Below are positions 1 to 9,008 of a stretch of 57,446 nucleotides of DNA, one piece after another. The DNA is taken from positions 1 to 57,446 of the forward strand of contig NZ_FOMA01000013.1 of NCBI RefSeq assembly GCF_900112495.1, read 5' to 3'. The notes beneath the pieces are model-generated. The model searched no databases. It was not told where the DNA came from and worked only from the letters and a program-made list of their open reading frames with translations. Numbering within the stretch: position 1 is the stretch's first letter; each line of letters begins with the position of its first letter. Origin of the DNA: Bacillus sp. OV322. Its GTDB lineage: Bacteria > Bacillota > Bacilli > Bacillales > DSM-1321. Made by a program: the position numbers and the translations under genes.

Positions 1-93
1 ACACCCGTTCCCATTCCGAACACGGCAGTTAAGCTCTTCAGCGCCGATGGTAGTTGGGGGTTCTCCCCCTGTGAGAGTAGGACGCCGCCAAGC
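1..93 (+). rRNA. rrf: 5S ribosomal RNA, 3' part (cut by window start)
   Basis: This is the 3' three quarters of a Bacillus-type 5S rRNA. The conserved CCGAACACGG-AGTTAAGCTC segment lies at 16-36 and the 3' GACGCCGCCAAGC end at 81-93. The 5' part lies outside the window. It is the last gene of an rRNA operon and is followed at once by an intrinsic terminator. Confidence 0.97.
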
Positions 94-101
94 AAACGGA
101 A

Positions 102-127
102 GGCCAGCAGAGATGCTGGTCTTTTTT
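102..127 (+). terminator. Intrinsic terminator of the upstream rRNA operon
   Basis: The stem CCAGCA (104-109) pairs with TGCTGG (114-119), with an added G-T pair at the base. A T-run follows directly. It lies nine bases after the 5S 3' end. Confidence 0.85.
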
Positions 128-224
128 GTGTGCAGAAACGAGAATATAAAGAGGAAAAGAGTCAAGTAAGCCCAAACCTGAATGGGGAGAACCAAGGAGG
201 TCGAGGAGCGGAAGGACTGAAGCT

Positions 225-305
225 GACGAAGAGATCCACCAGTTATCGCCGTTCAGGAGTTCGAACAAGGCAGTTAAGCTCGCACGCTGATGACGGCAAG
301 ACAAG
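225..305 (+). pseudogene. Degenerate 5S rRNA-like fossil
   Basis: Positions 262-281 match 17-36 of the 5S gene at 19 of 20 bases. Weaker similarity extends on both sides: CGAAGAG then a TCCACC-like stretch upstream, and a GATG-ACGG-like stretch downstream. The flanks and the 3' helix of 5S are not kept, so a working 5S is unlikely. The likely origin is a duplicated and decayed end of an rRNA operon. An alternative is a distinct structured RNA next to the rRNA operon, since a family called Bacillaceae-1 is known in such positions. Confidence 0.6.
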
Positions 306-622
306 AGGCTTCTGCTAAACCTGCCGCGTCCTGTGCATGCTCAAAGCTTCCAGACAGACGAAAGACTAGCAGCTCTTTAAGGCAATAGTGAATTGAGATT
401 TCCCCAGATCTACATCAAATACTCTTGCAGCCTGTCTATTTTACAGTTTAAAAGACTCTTCACGTCGGTAAATGCTTTGTAATAACGTTTATCCTGACTC
501 TTTCGAGTATGGAATTTTCCTATATTTGATTTTTTCAGGCATAGACATACACTCATAGCCCAGTGGCCTCATATATTGATATAGAAATTAAACAGCAGCT
601 GACATGAACTATTCTAAAAATT
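306..622. other. Intergenic region with no recognised gene
   Basis: About 300 bases lie between the 5S-like fossil and the csfB promoter. I see no open frame with a ribosome binding site and no terminator. In B. subtilis the neighbouring genes xpaC and yaaN lie on the other side of csfB, and no remnant of them is visible here or between csfB and yaaO. Confidence 0.5.
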
Positions 623-652
623 GTATACAACATTTAGATTTTGGAGAGAATG
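623..652 (+). promoter_or_regulatory. SigF-type forespore promoter of csfB
   Basis: GTATA (623-627), a 15-base spacer, then GGAGAGAATG (643-652). These fit the SigF consensus elements GYATA and GGNNANAHTR at every position. Transcription would start near 658, so the leader is very short and begins just before the ribosome binding site of csfB. Confidence 0.75.
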
Positions 653-672
653 CAGGTATGGAGGTGGGGATA

Positions 673-876
673 TTGAGTTCAGCAGCAGCCAATAAAGCAC
701 CAGCGGAAACATGCGTGGTTTGTGAAAAGACAAAATCGGTTGGCATACATCTTTATACATCATTTTTATGCGAAGAATGTGAACATGATATCATAAATAC
801 AGGAACGGACAATCCGATGTACCATTATTATTTAAAACAGCTAAAGAAAGTAAATGTTCCAGAAATTTGTTCGTAA
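673..876 (+). CDS. csfB: Anti-sigma factor CsfB (Gin)
   Basis: CsfB (Gin) is a small zinc protein made in the forespore under SigF. It holds SigG inactive until engulfment is complete and also inhibits SigE. Two CxxC pairs (residues 14/17 and 33/36) bracket a GIHLYTSF core, which is diagnostic of the family. I chose the TTG at 673, giving 67 residues against about 64 in B. subtilis, because a strong GGAGGTGGGG site lies eight bases upstream. The ATG at 604 and the ATG at 658 lie respectively upstream of and at the predicted transcription start, so neither fits well. The gene is alone and is followed by a strong terminator. Confidence 0.85.
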   Translation: MSSAAANKAPAETCVVCEKTKSVGIHLYTSFLCEECEHDIINTGTDNPMYHYYLKQLKKVNVPEICS

Positions 877-903
877 GAAGAAGAGGAATAGGCATTTATA
901 AGA

Positions 904-957
904 ATCAGAGACTATGAAGAACCGCTTTAAGGTTTTTTATGGTTTCTGATTTTTTTA
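904..957 (+). terminator. Terminator of csfB
   Basis: A 12-bp stem (904-915 with 939-950, two G-T pairs) encloses a smaller AACC/GGTT hairpin. A run of seven T follows. Confidence 0.85.
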
Positions 958-1044
958 TTTCCAATATTAAAATTGGACAAGCTGGAGTCTGCACTTGCAT
1001 TTGTCTGATAAAATAAACAAAGAATAATTAAAAGGATGTATATC

Positions 1045-2484
1045 ATGAAATCAAAAGAGAAAACGCCATTATTTGATGCTCTTATAAAGCATAGAGAAAA
1101 GGAAAGTTTTTCTTTCCATGTTCCCGGCCATAAAAACGGCCGTATATTTAATCATTGGGGCAAACATATCTTTGATCCTGTGCTGTCCATCGATCTGACA
1201 GAGCTCACCGGTCTTGATGACTTACATGACCCAGGCGGGCCTATTTTGGAGGCGGAACAGCTTTTGGCTGATTTGTATGGCTCACAAAAAAGTTATTTTC
1301 TTGTGAACGGTTCTACCTCGGGAAATATTGCGATGATTCTCGCTGCCTGTGAGGAGGGAGATACAGTGCTTGTACAAAGGAATTGCCATAAATCTGTTTT
1401 GCACGGCCTGATGCTTGCGAATGTTAAGCCAGTTTTCATATCTCCTGACATCGATGAACAGCTGGAGATTGCGGGCAGTGTAACGGTATCGGCTGTAAAG
1501 GAGGCAATCGGCCTTTATCCAGAAACCAAGGCCATTGTTTTAACCTATCCAACCTATTATGGAACAGGCAGTGCAGTTTCAGAGATTATATCATTGGCTC
1601 ATCAGCACAGCATTCCTGTGCTTGTGGATGAAGCTCATGGGGCCCATTTTTGCCTTGGTGCCCCTTTTCCGGAATCTGCCCTGGCAGCAGGTGCAGATGT
1701 GGTGGTTCATTCTGCGCATAAGACACTTCCTGCCATGACGATGGGATCATTTTTGCATTACAGCAGTGAATTAATCGATTCCAGCAAGCTGGAGTTCTGC
1801 TTGCAAATGCTGCAGTCAAGCAGTCCATCTTACCCGATTATGGCATCATTGGATCTTTCGAGGGCATATCTGGCTACTTATAGCCAGGACGATATAGAAG
1901 CATTGAAACAAGCAGTGGACGGCTTCAAGGGGGAACTAAACAGCATTTCAGGAATACATGTGGCAGAGAGCAAATCAGGCAACAGTGATCTCCTTAAGCT
2001 TATAATCCGGTCTGAGAAGGGGCATTCTGGCTTTCAATTGCAGCAGATACTTGAAAGTGAAGGGATTTTTACGGAGCTTGCCGATGTAAGAAATGTCCTT
2101 ATGGTGCTTCCGCTAATAAAGAAGGACAGTGATTTTCCATTTCGTGAAACGCTAATGAGAGTTGAACGTGCCGTAAAGAATAGCGAAGAGGCGGAGGGTC
2201 ATGTTTCGTCTGGTTCCCATTTTCAGGAACAGACCATTCAGCCGCTTGCCCTGACTTATCAGCAAATGAAAAAAGGACAGAAAAAGCTTACGGCATTAAA
2301 TGACTGTTTAGGAGAAATCTCGGCTGAAATGATCACTCCTTACCCGCCAGGCATTCCATTAATAATGCCTGGTGAAAAAATAACGGCAGGGAAAATAAAA
2401 AGTATGGAGGAGCTGCTGAGAAAAGGGGGAAGGTTCCATGGGGGCCCTGAGCTTGAAAGCGGGCAGCTGTGGATCTACGAATAA
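1045..2484 (+). CDS. yaaO: Orn/Lys/Arg decarboxylase family protein (YaaO)
   Basis: A pyridoxal-phosphate enzyme of the bacterial ornithine/lysine/arginine decarboxylase class, 479 residues. The N-terminal half is the aminotransferase-like PLP domain, with VPGHKNG near residue 30 and the cofactor lysine in SAHKTLPA near residue 230. The C-terminal decarboxylase domain ends with the PYPPGIPL and PGE motifs. The ATG at 1045 is preferred over the one at 1036 because the AAAGGAT site at 1031-1037 is correctly spaced only for the former. The family includes arginine decarboxylase SpeA. The substrate of this YaaO-type branch cannot be read from the sequence. tmk follows 63 bases downstream, as in B. 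subtilis. Confidence 0.9.
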   Translation: MKSKEKTPLFDALIKHREKESFSFHVPGHKNGRIFNHWGKHIFDPVLSIDLTELTGLDDLHDPGGPILEAEQLLADLYGSQKSYFLVNGSTSGNIAMILAACEEGDTVLVQRNCHKSVLHGLMLANVKPVFISPDIDEQLEIAGSVTVSAVKEAIGLYPETKAIVLTYPTYYGTGSAVSEIISLAHQHSIPVLVDEAHGAHFCLGAPFPESALAAGADVVVHSAHKTLPAMTMGSFLHYSSELIDSSKLEFCLQMLQSSSPSYPIMASLDLSRAYLATYSQDDIEALKQAVDGFKGELNSISGIHVAESKSGNSDLLKLIIRSEKGHSGFQLQQILESEGIFTELADVRNVLMVLPLIKKDSDFPFRETLMRVERAVKNSEEAEGHVSSGSHFQEQTIQPLALTYQQMKKGQKKLTALNDCLGEISAEMITPYPPGIPLIMPGEKITAGKIKSMEELLRKGGRFHGGPELESGQLWIYE

Positions 2485-2547
2485 GTTTTCCTTTTTGAAT
2501 TAGAAAATAGTATACTTAAACCGCAAAGTGATAGTTGGAGGTCATGT

Positions 2548-3195
2548 ATGAATCAAGGAATATTTATAACCATGGAAGGACCTGAGGGTGCAGGGAAAAC
2601 AACCATTCTGCATATGCTTGGAGAACTTCTTACAGATATGGGGCACAGTGTGCTCATTACTAGAGAACCCGGAGGCATCCCTATTTCAGAACAAATCAGG
2701 GAAGTCATTTTAAATAAAGAAAATACAGCTATGGACAGCAGAACAGAAGCCCTGCTGTATGCTGCAGCAAGGAGGCAGCACCTTGCTGAAAAGGTGCTGC
2801 CCGCTTTAAGTGAGGGGAAAATTGTACTGTGCGACCGCTTTATTGACAGCTCTCTGGCTTATCAGGGATATGCAAGGGGCCTGGGAATGGATGAAGTCTA
2901 TTCGATCAATCAATTTGCCATCAATGGAGTTATGCCGGATCTTACGATTTACTTCGATATTGACCCGGCTGTTGGCCTGGAACGAATTGCGTCCAACGGG
3001 GAGAGGGAAGTAAACCGCCTGGATATGGAAGCTCTGCAGTTTCATGAAAAAGTAAAAGAAGGATATATGCTTATTATAGAGAAGTGGAAAGAAAGATTTT
3101 TTATTGTAGATGCATCCCAATCACCTGAACAGGTATTGGAGCAAACTGCATCCAAGGTGTACCAGGTTATTGGCAGGGAGGCGGCCTCACGATAA
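2548..3195 (+). CDS. tmk: Thymidylate kinase
   Basis: Phosphorylates dTMP to dTDP with ATP in the cytoplasm, an essential step for dTTP supply. The P-loop GPEGAGKT is at residues 11-18, the TREPGG nucleotide-binding motif follows near 39, and the DRFIDSS motif lies near 96. Length (215) matches the family. A GGAGGT site sits correctly before the ATG. It begins the tmk-darA-yaaR-holB-ricT-yabA cluster. A small AT-rich hairpin (3189-3205) overlaps the stop codon but lacks a T-run. Confidence 0.97.
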   Translation: MNQGIFITMEGPEGAGKTTILHMLGELLTDMGHSVLITREPGGIPISEQIREVILNKENTAMDSRTEALLYAAARRQHLAEKVLPALSEGKIVLCDRFIDSSLAYQGYARGLGMDEVYSINQFAINGVMPDLTIYFDIDPAVGLERIASNGEREVNRLDMEALQFHEKVKEGYMLIIEKWKERFFIVDASQSPEQVLEQTASKVYQVIGREAASR

Positions 3196-3256
3196 TATTT
3201 ATCGTAAAATGCCTGTAAACCTCCTTTTTGGGGTATAGATAATTGTTATAATATAA

Positions 3257-3634
<378 letters not shown>

Positions 3635-3657
3635 CGTACGAAAGCAGTGTGGTATGA

Positions 3658-4098
3658 ATGAAAATTAACCAGGACCTTCCTTTAAGCCTGGATAAAGCCA
3701 GGCAAGACAGTAAGCAGGTTCAAACTGGTAATGGAAAATTTCAGCAGCTGGTGCAAAAGCAGGATCAAAAACTGCAGTATGCCTCACTGAACCGGCTGCT
3801 GAGCGATATTGAGGGAGCCGGCGGCAGACTGGGTAAATCCCGCACCTTCAAGGATATCGCAAAATTCAAAACGCTGGTCAAGCGGTTTGTAAAAGAAGCT
3901 GTTGACTTTGGGATGGATCTGAAGCATTCGAACAGCTGGAATCAATTTGGGCAGAGCCGCCCGCTGAAAATTGTCGAAACAATCGATGATAAATTGGTAG
4001 AGCTAACTGAAGCTGTATTGTCCAAAGAAAAGACCTCTGTGGATGTTTTGGAAAAAATAGGTGAAATTAAAGGCCTATTGATTAATTTATACACGTAA
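3658..4098 (+). CDS. yaaR: YaaR family protein (DUF327)
   Basis: 146 residues, the same length as B. subtilis YaaR. It is hydrophilic with a helical central part (LLSDIEGAGGRLGKSRTFKDI) and no signal or membrane segment. Its function is not known to me. It sits between darA and holB throughout the Bacillaceae. No strong ribosome binding site precedes the start, and a GTGTGG is the best candidate. Confidence 0.85.
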   Translation: MKINQDLPLSLDKARQDSKQVQTGNGKFQQLVQKQDQKLQYASLNRLLSDIEGAGGRLGKSRTFKDIAKFKTLVKRFVKEAVDFGMDLKHSNSWNQFGQSRPLKIVETIDDKLVELTEAVLSKEKTSVDVLEKIGEIKGLLINLYT

Positions 4099-4237
4099 AA
4101 TATCACCGTCCTTTTTTCTGAAACTGCAGATAATAGGCGAATGTTACCCTATTTAAGCCAGTAAATAAAAAAAGAGTCATATTTTTAATATAGTGTTTAT
4201 ATGATGAAATGGACTTACTTAAGAGAGTTGATTGGTT

Positions 4238-5245
4238 ATGACGGAAACATGGAACGAAATAGCTGATATTCAGCCGACAATCATGGGAATGCTGAAAAAT
4301 GGCATGCTAAAAAACCGGGTTGCTCACGCCTATCTTTTCGAAGGTGAAAAAGGTGTCGGAAAAAGAGAGGCAAGCATAATTTTCGCCAAGAGCCTGTTGT
4401 GTGAGCAGCAGATTGACGGGTATATGCCATGTGAAAATTGCAAAAACTGCAGACGCATAAACAGCGGGAACCATCCTGATGTGCATCTGATTGAACCAGA
4501 CGGCTTGTCTATCAAAAAGGAACAGATTAAAAGTCTTCAAGAGGAATTTTCAAAGAAAAGCGTTGAGGCCAATCGTAAAATTTATATGATTTTCAATGCA
4601 GACAAAATGTCCGTGCAGGCAGCAAACAGCTTGCTTAAATTCCTCGAGGAACCTTCTTCAGACACAGTTGCCATTTTGGTTACAGAGCAAATACAGCGGA
4701 TCCTGCCTACCATCCTGTCACGCTGCCAGGTATTGTCTTTTAAGCCTCTTTCTCCTGCAATTCTTAAGGAAAAGCTGATAAATAAAGGGGTGAACATCCA
4801 AGACTCATCTATAATCCCCCACTTAACCCACAATTTTGAAGAAGGAATAAGAATAAGTAATGAGGAATGGTTTGCACAAGCCCAAAAAATAGTGGTAAAA
4901 TTATATGAAGTGCTAAACCAAAATCCCATGAAGGCATTATTATATCTTCAGGAAGAGTGGTTTGTGCACTTTAAAGAAAGGGAGCAAATGGACAGAAGTC
5001 TTGATTTGTTATTTCTTATCTATAAAGATTTATTATATATTCAGTTGGACAAGCGTGAACTTGCCGTTTTTCAAAATAAAACCGGGGAATTTGAAACACA
5101 CGCTCTTCATCTTTCCCAGAGGCGCCTTGCAGACTGCATGGGCTATATTTTAGAAGCGAAAAGGAAACTGCTGTCCAATACAAATCCACAGCTGTTGATG
5201 GAACAGCTTGTGCTGAATTTGCAGGAGGGATCATCATTTGTATGA
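4238..5245 (+). CDS. holB: DNA polymerase III delta-prime subunit
   Basis: A clamp-loader subunit that helps load the beta sliding clamp on primed DNA. The N-terminal AAA+ domain has HAYLFEGEKGVGK as a Walker-A-like motif near residue 40, a four-cysteine zinc module (C near 59, then CENCKNC), and the SRC motif (LSRCQVL) near 160. The C-terminal half is the helical collar domain. Start at ATG 4238; an upstream in-frame TTG at 4232 is possible. The last eight bases overlap ricT, implying coupled translation. Confidence 0.93.
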   Translation: MTETWNEIADIQPTIMGMLKNGMLKNRVAHAYLFEGEKGVGKREASIIFAKSLLCEQQIDGYMPCENCKNCRRINSGNHPDVHLIEPDGLSIKKEQIKSLQEEFSKKSVEANRKIYMIFNADKMSVQAANSLLKFLEEPSSDTVAILVTEQIQRILPTILSRCQVLSFKPLSPAILKEKLINKGVNIQDSSIIPHLTHNFEEGIRISNEEWFAQAQKIVVKLYEVLNQNPMKALLYLQEEWFVHFKEREQMDRSLDLLFLIYKDLLYIQLDKRELAVFQNKTGEFETHALHLSQRRLADCMGYILEAKRKLLSNTNPQLLMEQLVLNLQEGSSFV

Positions 5246-6068
5246 TGTAGTAGGCGTCCGCTTTAAAAAAGCGGGTAAAATATACTACTTTGACCCGGGA
5301 GAGCTTGCCATTCCGAAGGATGAGTTTGTTATAGTGGAAACTGTCCGCGGAGTTGAATTCGGCAAGGTTGTAACCGCCCGGAAACAAGTAGATGATAATG
5401 ATGTTGTGCTGCCGCTGAAAAAGGTTCTCAGGATTGCAGATGCAAAGGACAGGCTGATTGTTGAGGAAAATAAATCGGCGGCATCTGAAGCTTATGGAAC
5501 CTGCTGCCAAAAAGTAGAGGAACACAAGCTTGATATGAAGCTCGTTGATGTTGAATACACTTTTGACAGAAATAAAGTAGTGTTTTACTTTACTGCAGAT
5601 GGACGAATTGATTTCCGTGATTTAGTCAAGGATTTGGCGGCGATTTTTAGAACCAGGATTGAATTGCGCCAGATAGGCGTCAGGGATGAAGCCAAGATGC
5701 TTGGAGGCATAGGGCCATGCGGAAGAATGCTTTGCTGCTCGACATTCCTGGGTGATTTTGAACCAGTTTCCATTAAAATGGCCAAGGATCAAAATCTATC
5801 GCTGAATCCGACCAAAATTTCTGGTCTGTGCGGCCGGCTGATGTGCTGTCTTAAATATGAAAACGATGAGTATGAGAGTGCGAAGGAAATGCTTCCGGAT
5901 TTGGGTGAAATCATTAAAACCCCTCATGGAAAAGGCAAGGTAGTTGGGCTTAATATTCTAGAACGAGTACTTCAGATTGAATTTGTCGAACAAGAAAGAG
6001 TTTTGGAATATACGTTAGATGAGATTCTAAAAGAGGGAGCCGTTTCTATTCAAGCCACAGATTATTAA
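5238..6068 (+). CDS. ricT: RicT (YaaT), subunit of the RicAFT complex
   Basis: A PSP1-domain protein. In B. subtilis RicT joins RicA and RicF in an iron-sulfur complex that helps RNase Y mature mRNAs and is needed for competence, biofilm formation and sporulation. Cysteines likely to hold clusters are visible ([23 protein letters not shown]). The TTG start at 5238 is supported by GGAGGG twelve bases upstream and by the conserved [18 protein letters not shown] start. 276 residues. yabA follows within 14 bases. Confidence 0.93.
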   Translation: MYDVVGVRFKKAGKIYYFDPGELAIPKDEFVIVETVRGVEFGKVVTARKQVDDNDVVLPLKKVLRIADAKDRLIVEENKSAASEAYGTCCQKVEEHKLDMKLVDVEYTFDRNKVVFYFTADGRIDFRDLVKDLAAIFRTRIELRQIGVRDEAKMLGGIGPCGRMLCCSTFLGDFEPVSIKMAKDQNLSLNPTKISGLCGRLMCCLKYENDEYESAKEMLPDLGEIIKTPHGKGKVVGLNILERVLQIEFVEQERVLEYTLDEILKEGAVSIQATDY

Positions 6069-6081
6069 GGTGGTGGAGAGC

Positions 6082-6453
6082 GTGGATAAAAAAGAAATTT
6101 TTGAATCGGTCACTAATATGGAAACCCAAATCGGCCATCTATACAAGCAGCTTGGTGAGATGAAACAGCATTTGGCGGAGGTTCTTGAAGAGAATAATTC
6201 GCTGAAGCTTGAAAACAGCCATCTTAGGCGGCGGTTAGATCAGCTGGAAACAGCAGGAGCCAGCGTGAAGGAAAAAAATAAAGCAAAAAATAAGCAAACA
6301 GCCCAGGAAGAGAAGATGCTTGATATAGGGGAAGGCTACGATAATCTTGCCCGTTTATATCAAGAAGGCTTTCATATTTGCAACCTTCATTTTGGAAGTT
6401 TAAGAAAAGATGGAGACTGCCTGTTTTGCTTATCATTTTTGAATAAAAAATAA
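6082..6453 (+). CDS. yabA: Replication initiation control protein YabA
   Basis: YabA binds DnaA and the DnaN clamp to restrain replication initiation. The N-terminal two thirds is a leucine-zipper coiled coil that forms a tetramer. The C-terminal zinc module is visible as HxCxxH then CxxC ([11 protein letters not shown]...CLFCLSF). The GTG at 6082 is chosen because GGTGGAGAG lies just upstream and the protein then begins MDKKEIF as expected, giving 123 residues. A terminator follows. Confidence 0.93.
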   Translation: MDKKEIFESVTNMETQIGHLYKQLGEMKQHLAEVLEENNSLKLENSHLRRRLDQLETAGASVKEKNKAKNKQTAQEEKMLDIGEGYDNLARLYQEGFHICNLHFGSLRKDGDCLFCLSFLNKK

Positions 6454-6458
6454 TCTCA

Positions 6459-6487
6459 AGCCTTTCCTGTCAAGGGAAGGCTTTTTT
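6459..6487 (+). terminator. Terminator after yabA
   Basis: AAGCCTTTCC (6459-6468) pairs with GGGAAGGCTT (6474-6483, one G-T pair), followed by TTTTT. It separates the tmk-yabA transcript from yabB. Confidence 0.85.
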
Positions 6488-6525
6488 AATAACCGAGGGA
6501 AATGCATCCAGAGGAGGTAAGAGAG

Positions 6526-7269
6526 TTGCTGGAATTAAAAGGTGATGAACGGCTGGATTATCTTTTGGCTGAACGTTTAAGAATAATCCAAAGTCCTTCT
6601 GTTTTTTCGTTTTCACTAGATGCTGTTCTGCTATCGAAGTTCGTCAGTGTGCCGATTCAAAAAGGCAAGCTGATTGATATGTGTTCAGGAAATGGAGTTG
6701 TGCCGCTGTTATTAAGCACGAGGACTAAAGGAAGCATGATTGGTGTGGAAATTCAGGAAAGGTTATATGATATGGCGAAAAGAAGCATTGATTATAATGG
6801 GCTTTCCGGGCAAATACATATGATGCATGGAGACATTAAGGAAATCCCCGGACAGCTTGGCCACTCAAAGTTTGATGTGGTAACCTGCAATCCTCCATAC
6901 TTTCCAACTCCATCAAAAGAAGAAATCAATCAAAACGAACATTTTGCAATTGCCAGGCATGAAATATACTGTACCCTTGATGATGTGGTGCGCACGAGCA
7001 GCCAGCTGCTGCGCCAGGGAGGCAAGGCTGCCTTTGTACATAGGCCTGGAAGACTGATGGACATACTGAGCCTGATGAGAAAATACCGGATTGAACCAAA
7101 ACGATTACAGTTTGTTTATCCGAAGGCGGGCAAGGAGGCCAACACCATTCTTATTGAAGGAATCAAGGATGGAAAGCCTGATTTAAAACTACTTCCTCCG
7201 CTAGTAGTTTATAATGAGAATCATGAGTATAATCCGGAAGTCAGAAGGATTTTATATGGAGAAGAATGA
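6526..7269 (+). CDS. yabB: tRNA1(Val) adenine N6-methyltransferase-like protein YabB
   Basis: A class I SAM-dependent methyltransferase of the TrmN6 (YfiC) group, expected to modify an adenine in tRNA. Motif I is [13 protein letters not shown] near residue 50. The catalytic NPPY motif (TCNPPYF) near 125 is typical of N6-adenine enzymes. The TTG at 6526 is preferred because GAGGAGG lies eight bases upstream and the length becomes 247. The ATG at 6502 has no properly spaced site. The 3' end overlaps yazA by 14 bases. Confidence 0.85.
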   Translation: MLELKGDERLDYLLAERLRIIQSPSVFSFSLDAVLLSKFVSVPIQKGKLIDMCSGNGVVPLLLSTRTKGSMIGVEIQERLYDMAKRSIDYNGLSGQIHMMHGDIKEIPGQLGHSKFDVVTCNPPYFPTPSKEEINQNEHFAIARHEIYCTLDDVVRTSSQLLRQGGKAAFVHRPGRLMDILSLMRKYRIEPKRLQFVYPKAGKEANTILIEGIKDGKPDLKLLPPLVVYNENHEYNPEVRRILYGEE

Positions 7270-7543
7270 GCATTTCTTTTATGTGCTGAGATGCAGGGAT
7301 GGCAGTTTTTATGCAGGCTATACAAATGATTTAAAAAAGCGGATAAGCATGCATAATGAAGGAAAAGGGGCCAAGTACACAAGAGGCAGGGGACCGGTCG
7401 AGCTGATCCATTATGAGGTCTTTGCAACGAAAACGGAAGCAATGCGTGCCGAGTACAACTTTAAACAGCTGAATAGGGCACAAAAAGAACAAATTATTAA
7501 TAAAAAGGAGAAATCCGTTCATGCAGCAGCAGAAAAGCTATGA
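7256..7543 (+). CDS. yazA: GIY-YIG domain protein YazA
   Basis: A single-domain GIY-YIG nuclease-fold protein of 95 residues. The signature appears as [19 protein letters not shown] at the N terminus, and a conserved TRGRGP-x-ELIHYE segment follows. Stand-alone members of this UPF0213-like family have no firmly assigned role. DNA or RNA cleavage is inferred from the fold only. AAGGA at 7246-7250 supports the ATG at 7256. It overlaps both yabB (14 bases) and rsmI (23 bases), so the three are translated as one unit. Confidence 0.9.
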   Translation: MEKNEHFFYVLRCRDGSFYAGYTNDLKKRISMHNEGKGAKYTRGRGPVELIHYEVFATKTEAMRAEYNFKQLNRAQKEQIINKKEKSVHAAAEKL

Positions 7544-8402
7544 AAAAGAAGGACTAGAACCGGCGCTGTACTTGGTGCCTACTCCTATTGGAAATTTGGA
7601 AGATATGAGCTTCAGGGCTCTGAGAATATTAAAAGAGGCAGATGTGATAGCTGCTGAGGATACACGTAATACTAAAAAACTTTGCAATTACTTTGAAATC
7701 GAAACTCCGATTGTCAGCTATCATGAACATAACAAGCAAAAAAGCGGCAAGCAGATGATTGATCGCCTCCTTTCCGGACAATTGATCGCCCTTGTCAGTG
7801 ACGCAGGAATGCCCACGATTTCCGATCCCGGGTATGAACTTGTGATAGAGGCACTAGCAGAAAATATCACTGTAGTCCCGCTTCCTGGCGCAAATGCTGC
7901 GTTAACTGCATTGATTGGCTCAGGCCTTATCCCGCAGCCCTTTTATTTCCATGGTTTTCTGCAAAGAAGCAATAAAGAAAAGAAGGCAGAACTGGAAAGA
8001 TTGAAAAAAATGACGTCGACCTGGATTGTTTATGAATCCCCCCATCGCTTGAAGGAAACGCTAAAAAGCATGCTTGGGGTACTTGGTAACAGAAAAATCG
8101 TGCTTTGCCGTGAGCTTACAAAGAAATTCGAGGAATTTATCAGAGGCACCATTGAAGAAGCTCTAGCATGGGCGGAAGAATCAGAAATCCGTGGCGAATT
8201 TTGTCTTGTCATTGAAGGGTCTCAGGAAAGTGAAGATACTGAGGAGAAGAAGTGGTGGGACAACATGGAGGTTTCTGCTCATGTAGAGGCCTACATCCAG
8301 GAACAAGGCCTGTCTTCCAAGGAAGCCATCAAGCAGACCGCTAAGGATAGAGGCATACAGAAACGCGAAGTATATCAATCGTATCATGTAGATGAAGAAT
8401 AA
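7521..8402 (+). CDS. rsmI: 16S rRNA (cytidine-1402-2'-O)-methyltransferase RsmI
   Basis: Methylates the ribose of C1402 in 16S rRNA in the ribosomal P site. It has the tetrapyrrole-methylase fold: LYLVPTPIGNLEDM near residue 17, AAEDTRNT near 45, and LVSDAGMPTISDPG near 90. A C-terminal extension of about 60 residues is typical of RsmI. 293 residues. AAAAGGAGAA gives a good ribosome binding site inside the end of yazA. It ends the operon before a bidirectional terminator shared with abrB. Confidence 0.95.
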   Translation: MQQQKSYEKEGLEPALYLVPTPIGNLEDMSFRALRILKEADVIAAEDTRNTKKLCNYFEIETPIVSYHEHNKQKSGKQMIDRLLSGQLIALVSDAGMPTISDPGYELVIEALAENITVVPLPGANAALTALIGSGLIPQPFYFHGFLQRSNKEKKAELERLKKMTSTWIVYESPHRLKETLKSMLGVLGNRKIVLCRELTKKFEEFIRGTIEEALAWAEESEIRGEFCLVIEGSQESEDTEEKKWWDNMEVSAHVEAYIQEQGLSSKEAIKQTAKDRGIQKREVYQSYHVDEE

Positions 8403-8404
8403 AT

Positions 8405-8447
8405 AAGCATAAAAAAGGCTTCCGGATAGGAAGCCTTTTTTATGCTT
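8405..8447. terminator. Bidirectional terminator between rsmI and abrB
   Basis: A near-perfect 19-bp stem (8405-8423 with 8429-8447) has an A-run on the left arm and a T-run on the right arm. It can therefore stop rsmI transcripts on the plus strand and abrB transcripts on the minus strand. Confidence 0.9.
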
Positions 8448-8730
8448 ATTTTGATGTTTCGAAGCTTTGCTGAATTTCTTTAATCAGCATTTCAGCACCT
8501 TCGCGGCTTAGGATAAGCTTGCCGCCAGCAAGAGTCAAGTTTTCATCAGAAACTTCACCAGTTACTTGGCAAGTCATATTTGGCTTGTATTTTTTTAGGA
8601 TGATGCGTTCGTCATCCACATAAATTTCAAGTGCATCTTTTTCTGCAATTCCAAGCGTACGGCGAAGTTCGATTGGAATAACCACCCGTCCTAATTCATC
8701 AACCTTACGAACAATTCCTGTAGATTTCAT
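8446..8730 (-). CDS. abrB: Transition-state regulator AbrB
   Basis: A global DNA-binding regulator that represses stationary-phase, biofilm and sporulation genes during growth. The N-terminal swapped-hairpin beta-barrel domain is complete (MKSTGIVRKVDELGRVVIP, then LRRTLGI and DALEIYVDDE). The C-terminal multimerisation domain ends in EMLIKEIQQSFE. 94 residues, as expected. It is the only protein gene on the minus strand here. Upstream lie a consensus SigA promoter and two Spo0A boxes just downstream of it, the same arrangement that lets phosphorylated Spo0A shut off abrB in B. subtilis. spoVG, a classic AbrB target, lies 12 kb away. Confidence 0.97.
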   Translation of the reverse strand: MKSTGIVRKVDELGRVVIPIELRRTLGIAEKDALEIYVDDERIILKKYKPNMTCQVTGEVSDENLTLAGGKLILSREGAEMLIKEIQQSFETSK

Positions 8731-8781
8731 TCTGTAAATCTCCTCTCAGACTATACTAGTACCTTTTTCTCTTTATCTATT

Positions 8782-8798
8782 TTCGTCATTATTCGACA
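8782..8798 (-). promoter_or_regulatory. Tandem Spo0A boxes in the abrB leader
   Basis: Read on the minus strand, TGTCGAA (8792-8798) and TGACGAA (8782-8788) both fit the 0A box TGNCGAA exactly. Their starts are ten bases apart, one helical turn. They lie shortly after the expected transcription start, a position that blocks transcription when Spo0A-P binds. Confidence 0.85.
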
Positions 8799-8816
8799 AT
8801 TTTTTTTATAAATTTA

Positions 8817-8845
8817 ATAATACCAGCCATTCCCAAATACGTCAA
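8817..8845 (-). promoter_or_regulatory. SigA promoter of abrB
   Basis: On the minus strand, TTGACG (8840-8845), a 17-base spacer, then TATTAT (8817-8822). Transcription would start near 8810, just before the Spo0A boxes. Confidence 0.75.
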
Positions 8846-9008
8846 TCATTTTATTTTTAACTTAAGATAAATTCAGAAGAAAAACGTAAAACCCTTTATC
8901 CTCAAGGCTTTCAGCTGTTTCAATAAGTAGGATAAATCCTTTTTTGTATGATATTGGACCTGTTTTGTTTTATTACGATAATAAAAATAAGAATAAATCC
9001 CTAATAAA

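Noticed and set aside
130..318. 62-residue open frame after the 5S gene
   Set aside because: It has no ribosome binding site, has low-complexity composition, and runs through the 5S-like fossil.
5016..5525. 169-residue minus-strand frame across the holB/ricT junction
   Set aside because: It lies entirely opposite two well-identified coupled genes and has no promoter or binding site.
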